Source of the DNA: Leptobrachium leishanense
Taxonomy: Eukaryota > Chordata > Amphibia > Anura > Megophryidae
Direction of reading: 5' to 3'
Assembly: GCA_009667805.1 (NCBI GenBank)
Contig: CM019063.1
Span: 350,634,942-350,698,941, forward strand
DNA: 64,000 nt
Of this stretch, positions 11,190-22,715 are shown in pieces (position 1 is the first letter of the stretch; every line of letters begins with the position of its first letter). A program made the position numbers and the translations under genes. The notes under the pieces are model-generated. The model was not told the origin of the DNA. It saw only the letters and a list, made by a program, of their open reading frames with translations, and ran no database searches.

Positions 11190-12029
11190 CTCACACACAA
11201 CTTTGGCGAACTGCCAGCAAGTACGGTGCTGTTTGAAGGCAGTGCAAATCCCCATAGAGAAGTAATGGTTAATCTATTTAGAGAACACCAAACAGCAGAG
11301 AAATGGCAGTGAAATGCCCTGATGTTCGATGGTTTCAATCAGCAGGTTTATTCAGGCGAACCCCATAGGTTTCAATGTTAATATTATTTTTATGCAATAT
11401 CTAATAAACCATTTATTATTTTAATCTGCAGCAAAAGGTCTTTATTTATTGATTATTCTTTTAGTACCTTTTTTAGTAATTTTTCAGATTTTTTTTGGCA
11501 AAATTTTTCCCCCCCTTTTTTTTAATGGCGGTTTTTCTTTTTTCTGTAACAGAACTTTTTATTATCAATCATAGGATCTTATATGTAAATTCCAGACATT
11601 TTCGTTCAGTAGTTCTTTTGAAAACAGCAGGTCACGGGTTTGCGGTGCCAGGCAGCATTCAGCGGCCAACTCCATGCACTTTGGGGACCCTGCGGTGAAT
11701 GGTGAATTCACTGCAGGGTGGGGAAATTTTATTCCCTGAAGTGCAGGGAACTACAGAACACCAAAATGTTGGCATCATTTCGGTGCTCTGTGAGTAACCC
11801 ATTTAGTGGTGAGGTTTTTTGCTGCCCCCTGGAAAGTGAAAGCCTAGACCTTGCCTACGCAGGACATACTTGAAAATTTTTGAAATCTCAATGTATCCTA
11901 CCTGGTAAAATACTTTGGAAAAGTAAAAAAAAAAAAAAAAGGTTTTTTTTAGGGGTGGGGCCACCCGGTGCGGGCTGCCGCCCCCTGGAAAGTGCCGCCC
12001 TAGGCCTTGTCAGCCTAGGCCAAAATACA
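11190..12029. mobile_element. Diverged copy of the 'tattcaggcgaa' element with flanking repeat
   Basis: The segment from actttggcgaactgccagca through ggtttattcaggcgaacccc and ttcaatgttaatatt matches 52666-53945 closely and the 924-bp element at 47606-48529 more distantly. The following stretch ending ccctaggccttgtcagcc is shared with ~53945-54145. No coding capacity remains. This copy gives the empty site for the MITE at 52827-53546. Confidence 0.7.
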
Positions 12030-12425
12030 CCACTGATAGTATGCACACTGCAATAAAACTCACAGTAATGCGCTCATACACACCACACATTACTGTGAGT
12101 TTTATTGCTGTGGAGCTCTGTGATACGCTCATACCAGATACCAGCTGTCTCTCCGTCTCCAGCTCTCTCTCCAGCTCCCAGTTGTCGCGCTCTCAGTCTC
12201 CAGTGCACCCTCCGTTTCCAGCGCGCTCTCCTCTCTTTCTCTCTGTGAGTTTTCATTTTTTCCTTTAATTACTGTGAGTTTTATTGCTGTGGAGCTCTGT
12301 GATATGCTCATACACACCACACATTAGTGTGATTATTATTGCTGTGAAGCACTGTGATACGCTCATACACACCGCACATCACAGCGCTCTACAGCAATAA
12401 AACGCACAGTAATTAAAGAAAAAAA
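12030..12425. repeat. Satellite monomers around a GA/CT-rich segment
   Basis: Monomers of the ~57-bp satellite at ~12035-12130 and 12262-12420 (cacacattactgtgagtttt, attgctgtggagctctgtga) flank a CT-rich stretch at 12140-12250. The CT stretch is the reverse complement of the start of the GA-rich minisatellite at 21362. Confidence 0.75.
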
Positions 12426-12449
12426 TGAAAACTCACAGAGAAAGAGAGT

Positions 12450-12498
12450 AGGGATGAGCTGTTCGGTTCGATCAGTTCGGAGTTCGAACCGAACTTTG
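12450..12498. mobile_element. Ac-type hAT terminal fragment
   Basis: Starts tagggatgagctgttcggtt, matching the termini of the hAT elements at 36485 and 56467, and fuses at ~12498 to the next element without a target duplication. Confidence 0.65.
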
Positions 12499-13364
12499 GT
12501 CACGTTCGGTGACTTTTCGTTCTCTTCAATTCGGTTCCTTTTGCCGATCCCATTTCGGTGACCCTGCGGTGTTTTCAGCAAACACCACAGGGCCCCCGAA
12601 TTGCAGGGAAAAGTCACTGCAAACCTGCCAAAAACTAACCGCAAAACCCAGCGAATGCACACCGAAATCACGTAAAAACATCTGGATTAACCTGCCGAAA
12701 ACCACGGAAAAAGCCCGAGCAGGAGCCGATCACACGCAGCCGAAGCAGCCGAGACACAGACGAGGCAGTGAATAAATTAGTAAAATAGTTTGTGTGAATG
12801 TGTGAAAATGAAACGCTGTTTGCAAAGAAACTACTGAGCGAAAATGTCTGAAATTTACACAGGAGGTCCAGGGAATGATAATAAAAAGGGCTGTTACAGA
12901 AAAAATAAGTAAACTTAAAAAATAAAAAAATAAAAATCGGACATTTAAAAAAAAAAAATTCTGAAAAATGCTTAAAATATCATAAAAAATCTATAAGTAA
13001 AGAGACTCTTTACTGCAGAATTTTATAATGAACGGTTTATTAGATATTGAATTAAAACCGGAATATTTTTAACATTGAAGTCTATGGGATTCTCCTGAAT
13101 AAACTTGCCGAATTAAACCACCGAATGGCAGGGCATTAGGGGAACCTTTCACTGCTGGTTTGTGTTCTCTGAATAGCCGAAGCAGTGCTTTTTTATGGGG
13201 ATTTCACTGCCCTCGAACAGGCACCGTATGTGCATGCAATTCGCCAGGATTTGGCGAATTGCCTGCTCTCTGGATAGCCGAATGGCCTGGAAAGGTAACC
13301 GAACGCTGATTTTCAGCGTTCGGTTACCTTTCTCAAGCAATTCGGAGCTCTTTGAATAACCCTG
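12499..13364 (-). mobile_element. 5'-truncated copy of the cagggttattca element
   Basis: Reverse-complement copy of the element at 47606-48529. It ends at 13364 with ctttgaataaccctg and contains the same internal palindrome ggtaaccgaacgctga/tcagcgttcggttacc. The opposite terminus is missing, replaced by the hAT end before it. Non-coding. Confidence 0.8.
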
Positions 13365-13379
13365 TATGTAATAATAAGT

Positions 13380-13615
13380 AATGTGTACGTGCAAAGATTC
13401 TCAACTCTAAATGACCTGTGTTTTTAAAAGGGCATAACAGGTGTTTTTAGTCTGGTCTAATCAATTTGATACATTGTAGACTATACTGAGGGGGTGGGGT
13501 GGTGTCTGCTTCTGATTGAGATTTGAGAAGTGTTAACTTCCCTCCTAAAACATCTAATATGCTGTATTTCACCGCTGTGTGCTCAGCTCATTTTTACCGC
13601 TTTCGCTCATCATGT
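13380..13615. repeat. Left half of dispersed repeat 'A' interrupted by piggyBac
   Basis: From about 13390 to 13615 the sequence is an inverted copy of 48551-48840 (gctcatcatgttt, gctgtatttcacc, tctcaactctaaatgacc). It continues after the piggyBac element at 19172. The uninterrupted version at 48550-48568 reads tcgcgtttaaacatgatga, which proves that the intervening 5.5 kb was inserted. Confidence 0.8.
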
Positions 13616-13631
13616 TTAACCCCTTAAGGAC

Positions 13632-14125
13632 CCAGGACGTACCATGTACGTCATTGCAGCGGGTCTCTTTTAGACCCGCTGACGTACATGGTACGTCCTG
13701 CGGTTTTTTGAGCGCTGGAAGCGATCGGATCGCTTCCAGCAGCTCAAACGCCATTGCAGGATGCCTGGGAGTCCAGGCATCCGTGCAATGGCGGTGAGAA
13801 GTGCCGGGGCACCTTGTGATCGCTCCCCGGGAGCGATCAACATCCGGTTTTACCGGAGAGGTGCCCGGCACTTCTAGAGAGCGCTGGAAGCGATCGGATC
13901 GCTTCCAGCAGCTCAAACGCCATTGCAGGATGCCTGGGAGTCCAGGCATCCGTGCAATGGCGGTGAGAAGTGCCGGGGCACCTTGTGATCGCTCCCCGGG
14001 ATCACTTCCGGTAGCGGCAGGAAGTACTGAGTGCCACGAGGTATCGTGGCACTCAGTACAAAACGATCACATGAGTGATCAGGTGCTCTGCTGGGTGCCT
14101 CGAGGGATCAAGGCACCCAGCAGAG
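13632..14125. repeat. Chain of hairpins at the piggyBac left end, including a 123-bp direct duplication
   Basis: A ~70-bp near-perfect palindrome (caggacgtaccatgtacgtc and its complement) spans 13632-13701. Two identical 123-bp blocks follow at 13710-13832 and 13879-14001, each containing ctggaagcgatc/gatcgcttccag and gccattgca/tgcaatggc hairpins. Further hairpins (gtactgagtgccacga; gctctgctgggtgcct) continue to ~14125. Confidence 0.85.
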
Positions 14126-14652
14126 TAAAAAAAAGTGTAAAAAAAGTAAAAAAAATAAAAATAAAAATCAATGAAAAGGTATAAAATAAAATAAACTGAC
14201 AGCCAAGATGGCGCTGCCCTTCTAAGGGCAGGGTCATCTTGGGGCTGAGTGGGATGTTCCTAGCCTGCCTCATCAGAGAGGCAGGCTAGCAACATCCAAT
14301 CAGAAGTTAAAAAAAATCAAAATAAAATTTCTAATTTGTCAGGTCAGGTCAATATTTTGTAAATATTGGCTCTGACCTCTGTGATTCTCCCTCCCTCTCC
14401 TCACTTGTGTTTTGGTGAGCGAGAGAGAGAGATCAGATTTGACAGGTTAGAGATTTTAGTGAGATTAGAAAAATTTAGGCAGATTTAGAGAGATTTTAGG
14501 GAGATTTAGAAGAATTGAGGCAGGTTTAGAGTGATTTAGAGAGATTTAGGTGTTTATTTGTATTTTCTTGTGAAACCCAACGGTTCTTCTAAGAACCAAC
14601 AATCCGCTTATTATATATAATAATTATAAAATTTTATAATCTATTATATATA

Positions 14653-16368
14653 ATGTCTGAGAGGGTGTACAGAACCGAGGAGGCATATGCCATCCTGGCG
14701 TCAGAATCTGAGGCATCTGCGTCAGACTCCGACCCTGATTTCGACCCCACCAACTGCTCAGAGACGTCGCTAGATACATCATCTACGCTGGCTGATGTAT
14801 CTAGTGATGTTTCTGATGCAGATCCTGGGTCACCACCTGCCAGCAGGAGACGCACAGCTCCAGCTGAGGAGTGGGTAGTGCCTCATCGCCAGAGGCCAGA
14901 TATCCCTCCTTTCACGGCAAATCCTGGCATCAATATTGATGTTGCAGGATTTACCGCCACACAGTTTTTGCAGGTGTTTATGGGGGATGATTTGTTGGGC
15001 CACGTCGTGGCCCAATCAAATCTGTATGCCCATCAGCATTGTGCTGCGAAGCCAGACTCCTACTTGGCAAGGCAGCAATGGACCCCGCTAGATGTGCCAG
15101 AATTTCTGAAATTCTGGGCACTTACTATGCTGATGGGCATCATAAAGAAGCCCTCAATGCGCTCCTACTGGAGCAATAGCCCCATCTGCTCTACCCCCAT
15201 TTACCCCCAATCAATGTCACGTAGAAGGTATGAAAACATTTTGCGTTTCATGCTCTTCAGTGACAACAGCCTGTGCCCTCCTAGAGAGCATCCCCAGTTT
15301 GACAGGCTGTATAAAATCCGTCCCCTGATTACCCACGTCGCCGCCAGGTTTGCAGAGGCTTATACACCTGGAAGGAATATCTGCGTGGATGAATCCCTAA
15401 TGAAATACAAGGGAAGGCTGGGATTCAAGCAGTATATTCCTTCCAAACGCTCCAGGTATGGAGTGAAGGTGTATAAGCTCTGTGACAGCGAGAGTGGGTA
15501 TACTCAGGCCTTCCGGGTGTACGAGGGAAAGGATAGTAGCCTTGACCCTCCAGGTTGCCCAGAACACATAGGAACCAGTGGCAAGATTGTGTGGGACCTA
15601 CTTTTTCCCCTGATGAACAAAGGGTACCACTTGTATGTTGATAATTTTTATACAAGTGTCCCTTTGTTCAAGCTGCTGTATTGTTTTGATACAGCAGCAT
15701 GCGGTACTGTTCGCAAGAACCGCGTAGGTTTCCCAGCACAGCTTGTCCGCACCCGGTTAAAAAGGGGGAAGACCTCAGCTCTGCGCCAAGAGGAGCTGTT
15801 GGCGGTCAAGTACAGAGACAAGAAGGATGTATACCTTCTATCCACCATCCACATTGAGAGGTCTGTGGAGGTCTCTGTACGTGGCAGAGCTGAGCGCATC
15901 AGGAAGCCAGTGTGCATCAAAGCCTATAACCGGCATATGGGTGGGGTTGATCTGGCAGATCAGCTGCTCCAGCCCTACCAGATTATGCGGAAGTCATGGG
16001 CCTGGTACAAAAAGGTTGCAATTTACCTGATGCAAATTGCAACCCACAATGCCTTTTTGCTCTGCAAAAAGGCAAACCCCGGAGTGACGCTGTCCTTTTT
16101 ACAGTTTCAGCTCCAGGTCATTTCGGGGCTTTTGTACCAGGATGCACCTGCTCCCCGGGCGGTGATGGGGGACAGAGTTGGGGCTACGCATTTTATTTAT
16201 AAAATCCCCCCTACTGAGGGCAAACAGAAACCCCCAAAAAGGTGCAGGGTGTGTTTCAAGAGGGGGCAGAGGAGAGACACAATCTTTTACTGCCCAGAAT
16301 GCCCTGGACAACCCGGTCTGTGTCTTGGGGACTGTTTCAAGATATATCACACTGTGCGTGATCTGTGA
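14653..16368 (+). CDS. piggyBac transposase, intact
   Basis: 571 codons, ATG to TGA without interruption. The N-terminus (~1-75) is acidic and Ser/Asp-rich, as usual for the family. The central DDE_Tnp_1_7 domain follows. The three catalytic aspartates are visible in their expected motifs: D246 in CVDESLMKYKG, D330 in LYVDNFYTS and D433 in GGVDLADQ. The C-terminus (~530-571) is a cysteine-rich zinc-binding tail (CRVCFKRG, FYCPECPG, LCLGDCFKIYH) that in piggyBac proteins recognises the transposon ends. The protein cuts and pastes at TTAA sites. An AT-rich leader with degenerate gatttagagag repeats (~14445-14550) lies upstream. No domain appears to be missing, so this is the only convincing intact protein in the window. 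Domestication is unlikely because the element's ends and target duplications are intact. Confidence 0.93.
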   Translation: MSERVYRTEEAYAILASESEASASDSDPDFDPTNCSETSLDTSSTLADVSSDVSDADPGSPPASRRRTAPAEEWVVPHRQRPDIPPFTANPGINIDVAGFTATQFLQVFMGDDLLGHVVAQSNLYAHQHCAAKPDSYLARQQWTPLDVPEFLKFWALTMLMGIIKKPSMRSYWSNSPICSTPIYPQSMSRRRYENILRFMLFSDNSLCPPREHPQFDRLYKIRPLITHVAARFAEAYTPGRNICVDESLMKYKGRLGFKQYIPSKRSRYGVKVYKLCDSESGYTQAFRVYEGKDSSLDPPGCPEHIGTSGKIVWDLLFPLMNKGYHLYVDNFYTSVPLFKLLYCFDTAACGTVRKNRVGFPAQLVRTRLKRGKTSALRQEELLAVKYRDKKDVYLLSTIHIERSVEVSVRGRAERIRKPVCIKAYNRHMGGVDLADQLLQPYQIMRKSWAWYKKVAIYLMQIATHNAFLLCKKANPGVTLSFLQFQLQVISGLLYQDAPAPRAVMGDRVGATHFIYKIPPTEGKQKPPKRCRVCFKRGQRRDTIFYCPECPGQPGLCLGDCFKIYHTVRDL

Positions 16369-16499
16369 TTTTTTTTTTTCCTTTCTATTTTTTCTCACAC
16401 TCCAGTTAGTTAGTTCAGTTTAGTTTTTTTTTTCTTTTACTGCACCAGACTTTTACATTTTATTCGTACATTTTTATGTTCTACAATTGGTGCTGTATT

Positions 16500-18485
16500 T
16501 TGCCAAAATCTTTGCACACCTATGCATGGGGGGCATGGGTGTACTCAGGAGACCTTGCAGAAAACAACCTGGAGAGATTTCATGCAGTAACAAACAACAG
16601 TGTCTCCTAAATCACAGTCCAAATCTAATGTGGGCGTAAAAATCTGAAAATTGAAAAATTACACCACACACCTTCTCAAATGTTTTGGGCTAAAACCGTT
16701 GCATCCATGGCATCAAAGCACTCCATATGCAATACCTTGGGGTGTCAACATAACAAATATAAACAATTTTCTGGCAATAATTCAAACTGGGGTATGCGGT
16801 AGACCCAAAACCAAAGCTAGGCCTAGCTGAAGAAATAATCTCAATTTCAACTCCAATGACAAAGTCATAAAAATTGTATTTGAACCTTCCCAAAATCCTG
16901 GCAAACCTATGCATGGGGGGCATGGGTGTACTCAGGAGACCTTGCAGAAAACAACCTGGAGAGTTTTCATGCAGTAACAAACAACCGTGTCTCCTAAATC
17001 ACAGTCCAAAACTGATGTGGGTGTGAAAATGAAAAATGACCACCAAACAGTATCCAATTTGTTTGGAGCAAACGGTTGCATCCATAGCATAAAAACACTC
17101 CATTTACAATACTTTGGGGTGTTAGCTTACCAAATATATGCACGTTCATAAAACTGGGGTATGTAAAAAGGCCCCTAAAAAGAAGATAAGCAAAGAAGAT
17201 ACTGTATGTCAAATTAGAAAATTGACAAGCACATGTCAAAGATTGGCGTAGCACCCCAAAAACAACAGAACAAATCTATATATGGGTGGTATCACTTTAC
17301 TCAGAAGATGTTGCTGAACATATTTTGGGGTGTTTTTTGGCAGTAACCCATAACTGGATTTGACAATTCATGCCTAAAGTACAATGTGTGTGAAAAAATA
17401 ACACAAAAAGTGACTACCTGAAAGTTTGACATAGAGCTAGTGCATGGAAAGTGTTAAAATACAACTCTTTGAAGCACCCTAGGGTGTGCCCTTTCTAAAA
17501 ATATATGGTTTGATGGGGGTAAATTACTTTGGCCGGCTTCAAAAATGTCCCAAATAGGACATGGGTGCATGATGACGAAATGTGAAAATTCCAAGTTGGA
17601 AAACTGAAATGCGCACCCCCAAATAAGGCCTATTAGCCCCCAAATGACCCGACATACCAATACATGGGTGGTATCAATTTACTCAGAAGATGTTGCTGAA
17701 CATATTTTGGGGTGTTTTTTGGCAGTAACCCATAACTGGATTTGACAATTCATGCCTAAAGTACAATGTGTGTGAAAAAATAACACAAAAAGTGACTACC
17801 TGAAGTTTGACATAGAGCTAGTGCATGGAAAGTGTTAAAATACAACTCTTTGAAGCACCCTAGGGTGTGCCCTTTCTAAAAATATATGATTTGATGGGGG
17901 TAAATTACTTTGGCCGGCTTCAAAAATGTCCCAAATAGGACATGGGTGCATGATGACGAAATGTGAAAATTCCAAGTTGGAAAACTGAAATGCGCACCCC
18001 CAAATAAGGCCTATTAGCCCCCAAATGACCCGACATACCTATACATGGGTGGTATCAATTTACTCAGAAGATGTTGCTGAACATATTTTGGGGTGTTTTT
18101 TGGCAGTAACCCATAACTGGATTTGACAATTCATGCCTAAAGTACAATGTGTGTGAAAAAATAACACAAAAAGTGACTACCTGAAAGTTTGACATAGAGC
18201 TAGTGCATGGAAAGTGTTAAAATACAACTCTTTGAAGCACCCTAGGGTGTGCCCTTTCTAAAAATATATGATTTGATGGGGGTAAATTACTTTGGCCGGC
18301 TTCAAAAATGTCCCAAATAGGACATGGGTGCATGATGACGAAATGTGAAAATTCCAAGTTGGAAAACTGAAATGCGCACCCCCAAATAAGGCCTATTAGC
18401 CCCCAAATGACCCGACATACCTATACATGGGTGGTATCAATTTACTCAGAAGATGTTGCTGAACATATTTTGGGGTGCTCTTTGG
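16500..18485. repeat. piggyBac right-end subterminal repeats, ~382-bp period
   Basis: The word tactcagaagatgttgctga starts at 17298, 17680, 18061 and 18443, so the period is 381-382 bp, and the last units are nearly identical to each other. More diverged units with tactcaggagacc occur at ~16542 and ~16929. The array is non-coding and occupies most of the DNA between the transposase stop and the right terminus. Confidence 0.88.
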
Positions 18486-19171
18486 CAGTAAACCTTAAAG
18501 TTCACAGTACATGTATTCTTAAATTGCGTTCAAAAAAAAAAAATCACCAAAAAATTTTTTTTTTCTCAAACTTTGGCATAGATTTGTGGTAAAATGGTTT
18601 GCATGGAAAGAGTCAAAATACCCCAAGTTTAATACCTTGATTTGTGTACTTTAAAAAAATATGTATATGTGGAGGGTTATTCAGGAATTAGTGACAGATA
18701 TCAGTGTTACAATGTCACTATCACTAGTTTTGAAAATAAACTCTTTGGAAATGGCAAAGTGCTACTTGCACTTATTGTTGCATAAAATAAGGAAAAAAGC
18801 GAGGAATATGTAAACATTGGGTATTGCTAAACTCAGTACTAAATTTAGAAACTACTAAGGAATTAATTTTTTTTGACGGTTGTTGATACATAAGAAATTT
18901 TGGGGGTCAAAGTTCGAAAAAGTGGTGTTTTTTCAATTTGTTTGTCATATTTCACAATATTTTTTATAGTAAATTATATGAAATGATGAAAAAAATGGTA
19001 TCTTTTATAAAGTCCATTTAATGACGAGAAAAACAGTGTAAAATATGTGTGGGTTACATAAACGAGTAAGAGGAAAATTTGACGTAAACACTAACAGCGC
19101 AGAAACGTAAAAACAGCAGCGGTCACTAAAGGACGGATTTGTGTAAAACCGCCCGGTCACTAAGGGGTTAA

Positions 19172-19790
19172 ACGCGATTTTGAAGCCACATTTTGTTAAA
19201 TGACGACATGTTTGATATCGTTCTTTCTGGCAGACTCCGCAGATTCATAATATATCATTTTTTTATGTATACGTCCTGTCCTGGCTGTATATTATGAAAA
19301 AAATGCAATAAAAATAGAATTTTTAATCATCTGCAGTGTGTAAAGTGTTGTTTTTTTTTCACATTTTAGCACATGAGCGTTTGTGGTTATGTTTTCTATG
19401 GGGTGCGCTTGTACAAAAATTAGAAATGGGGACTTGTTACATTTTGTGGGGGGAATTACGTGATTTATAGCAAACGCACCCCATAGAAAAAATCATTAGT
19501 GCATCATCGTTCACATTATAATTGCAATGTGAATAATATTGCTGCATTAATAAAAATAACACACAAAAAAAAATACATGTTTTTATTTTCTTTTTTCTTT
19601 TTTTTACTTTATACCTGGTCATGTTGGGTATCATTCGAAAGGCCATGCTCAGGCCTTTCGGTTGACACCCTCCATGACCCACTAGATGCCTGGAGATATC
19701 GGGGTTCAAATGAACCCCCTATCTCCACCAGGGGATTGGCCTGGGCAATATATATACGCATAATGTGAGCTGGCCTGGGCAATATATACA
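19172..19790. repeat. Right half of dispersed repeat 'A'
   Basis: Continues the repeat broken by the piggyBac insertion. It is an inverted copy of ~47080-47605 (gattttgaagccaca, gactccgcagattcataat, ctatggggtgcgcttgtac, acctggtcatgttgggtatc). It contains the uninterrupted site (catttaacaaaatgtggc on the minus strand) that corresponds to the TTA insertion point at 47603. Confidence 0.8.
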
Positions 19791-20444
19791 GTTGTGACGA
19801 ATAGAACAACGGGTTTTTAAGTGGTGCGCTTACACTATAGAAAAGAAGGGTCGCTATACACAGCCCAAGAAATTAGGTATTCTCCCCAATACCTCAAGAT
19901 CACAACAAATTACACAAAGAGAATTGGGCAGCGCTCCTTCATATATAAAACAATACAAAAAACAAATAAATAAAGGAAGGGAAAAAGAAGAAAAATTTTT
20001 TTGTTCCTTACACAGCAAAGAGATATAGCTCCTTCTTTGGAGTCTCCTCAGACTTCTTTCAATAGAAGAGGTGCATATGTATATCTTGCATGTACCTCAA
20101 AGGAAGGGGGAAAAGTTACATAGCGTATTATGCTGTATAGGTAGCTAGAAAGGTTTTTTTAAAACCGCCAAATGAACACTCACGGTTTGTGAGAGCTTCC
20201 AGCTCTCATATGATCGCCTTTCAAGTGTTATATAGGCCACCTTGATTGCCTGTGTCTCCAGGTAAGTGATATTCCTGGTACTTGGTCGTCTCCCAAGTAA
20301 TTTGGGGTAACCCAAAAGAATGAGCAGGAACTTTTTTCTTTTTGTCAAAAAAGAGGACTTTTATTGCTCAATAAAAAGGTAAATAAAAGCAGTAATAAGA
20401 GGAGCAGCTAGGCCTATAGTATATTAATCTATACGCATTGAGGT
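19791..20444. other. No recognisable feature
   Basis: AT-rich sequence without shared repeats in the window. Short open frames are not convincing. Confidence 0.45.
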
Positions 20445-20805
20445 GTTTTTTCACAGAAAGCGCTTAAACGGTCATACGATGCGCATTTTTGTGCGTGATT
20501 TTTTACGGATCCAAACCAGGAAACTTTGGGTGTCTGGACGTTATGTTGGCGGACATGAGCAGCGTCTGACGTCTCCTAATCACGCACACACGCCGCTATG
20601 CGGACGCAGCGCACTCTGTACGTCAGTACTAGCGGTTCGGCGTTCGAAAAAATGCGTTCATTTTCCACTTGAGTTGCGCGGCCGGACTTTCGTGCGGCCA
20701 TACTTCGTATATTGGCCGTCATTGCGTGTCATTTGCTGCTAGTGCGGCCAAGATTAAGTGCGCCTAAACGCACGTTAAAAGTGCGCTAGTCTGACCCTAG
20801 CCTTA
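20445..20805 (-). mobile_element. TIR element, family 'ctagggtcagacgaacgc' (copy 2, truncated)
   Basis: Matches 2707-3137 in reverse orientation (gtgtctggacgttatgt, cgcagcgcactctgtacgtc, gctgctagtgcggcc) and ends at the inverted terminus agtctgaccctagcctt. The other terminus is missing. Confidence 0.8.
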
Positions 20806-21361
20806 AAGCACCTATTGTTACTTTCATCCAAAGCCTGCATAAGTTTCACAATAATTTAGCCAAAAAAATCACTAAACTTTTTCTGTGTGTCCGAAAATGT
20901 CTCCTCTTTTCATACAGACTGCCGCCCCAAGCAGTTGTTTATGAATAGATTAAAGGAAAAGCATTTACCATAATTTGAAACGTAATTTTTTTGTTTTTAA
21001 GTGTTTCTATACATCCTAGAAATCCGCCACTTCACGGGCAGGTTATGGGGACCTCCTAGGCACGATATTTGAAGGAATTTTTTTCGTTTTTATTTTTAGC
21101 CCTTATTTCATGGAAAACTCACTGTCCCTTTAAAAACTTTTTTTTAAAAACTTTTTGTCCTTGTTTCCTGTCCCCCAGGGCACTACCCGGACCCCCATAC
21201 ACCTTTTATGGCAAATATCTAACATATTTGCCCTCTTGGAGGGCACTCTAAAAACCGAATTTTCAGCCCCATTGACTTGTATTGCGTTCGAGTTCGAATT
21301 CGAACACTTGGAAAGTTCGGGTTCGATTACGAACCAAACTCAGGCTTGTTCGGCTCATCCC
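20806..21361 (+). mobile_element. Ac-type hAT 3' terminal segment (solo)
   Basis: Closely similar to 46330-46898 and inverted 56467-57020: ctattgttactttcatccaa, gactgccgccccaagcagtt, ccccagggcactacccggac, then ttcgagttcgaattcgaac and the terminus gttcggctcatcccta. No transposase sequence is attached, so this is a solo end or the remainder of a deleted element. Confidence 0.8.
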
Positions 21362-22715
21362 TAAAAGAGAGGAGAGTGCGCTGGAGACTGAGAGCGTGAC
21401 AACTGGGAGATGGAGAAAGGTGGAGACTGAGAGCGAGACAACTGGGAGATGGAGAGAGAGATGGAGACAGGGAGAGACAGCTGGTACAGAGATAGACAAT
21501 GAAAGCTGGGACAGAGAGAGACAGGAGAGACAGATGGGACAGAAAGATGGAGTCAGGGAGATACAGCTGGGACTGAGAGAGATGGAGACAGACAGAGACA
21601 CCTGGGACAGGGAGAGACGGAGACAGGGAGAGGCAGCTGGTCCAGGGAGAGGCAGCTGGTCTCGGGAGAGGCAGCTGGTCTCGGGAGAGGCAGCTGGTCT
21701 CGGGAGAGGCAGCTGGTCTCGGGAGAGACAGCTGGTACAGGGAGAGACAGCTGGTACAGGGAGAGACAGCTGGGACAGGAAGAGACGGAGACAGGGAGAG
21801 ACAGCTGGGACAGAGAGAGACGGAGACAGCTGGGAAAGAGACAGGGAGAGACAGCTGGGACAGAAAGATGTAGACAGGGAGAGACAGCTGGTACAGGGAG
21901 AGCCAGACTGAGAGACAGGGAGAGACAGCTGGGATAGGGAGAGTCAGGGACAGGGAGAGACGGAGACAGGGAGAGACAGCTGGGACAGACCTGGCAACAG
22001 GAAGACAGCTGGGACAGAGAGCTGGCAACAGGGAGAGACAGCTGGGACAGGGAGAGACAGCCGGGACAGGGAGAGACAGCCAGGACAGGGAGAGATTGAG
22101 ACAGGGAGAGACAGCTGGTACAGGGAGAGACAGAGACAGTGAGAAACAGCTGGGACAGGGAGAGACAGCTGGTACAGGGAGAGATGGAGACAGTGAGAGA
22201 CAGAGACAGTGAGAGACACAGCTGGGACAGGGAGAGACAGCCGGAACAGGGAGATATGGAGACATCTGGTACAGGAAGAGACGTAGATAGTGAGAAACAG
22301 CTGGGACAGGGAGAGACGGAGACAGGGAGAGACAGCTGGTACAGGGAGAGACAGAGACAGGGAGAGACTGAGACAGGGAGAGACAGCTGGTACAGGGAGA
22401 GAGGGAGACAGCTGAGACAGGGAGAGACTGAGACGGAGAGACAGACAGCTGGTACAGGAAGAGAGGGAGACAGCTGGGACAGGGAGAGACGGAGACAGGG
22501 AGAGACAGCTGGGACAGAGCGAGACAGGGAGAGACAGCTGGGACAGAGAGACGCAAACAGCTGGGACAGTGAGTGACAGAGACTGGGAGAGACAGCTGGA
22601 ACAGAGAGAGATGGAGACAGGGAGACAGTTGGTACAGGGAGAGACAGAGACAGGGAGAGACAGCTGGTTCAGAGGGAATGACAGTTGGGGCAGAGAATGA
22701 CAGATGGGAGAGAGA
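21362..22715. repeat. GA-rich minisatellite 'agggagagacagctgg(ga/ta)c'
   Basis: Irregular units of gggagagacagctgggacag, gggagagacagctggtacag and gggagagacggagaca repeat across 1.35 kb. Long open frames on both strands (Leu/Ser/Pro-rich on minus, Arg/Gln/Thr-rich on plus) are products of low-complexity sequence. The first ~60 bp are shared, inverted, with 12160-12250. Confidence 0.95.

Larger units (their letters stand above)
13620..19167 (+). mobile_element. Complete piggyBac transposon
   Basis: The element begins ccccttaaggaccc and ends ggtcactaagggg, inverted termini of the type seen in vertebrate piggyBac elements. It is flanked by TTAA at 13616-13619 and 19168-19171. It contains one uninterrupted transposase frame (14653-16368), a left region of hairpins and a right region of ~382-bp subterminal repeats. 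The repeat it landed in is present without the insertion, inverted, near 48550-48568, where a single TTAA occupies the site. Structure and intact frame indicate a fairly young, possibly autonomous element; activity cannot be judged from sequence. Confidence 0.93.

Noticed and set aside
16690..17660. Minus-strand open frames downstream of the piggyBac transposase
   Set aside because: They fall in the ~382-bp subterminal repeats and are not kept between repeat units.
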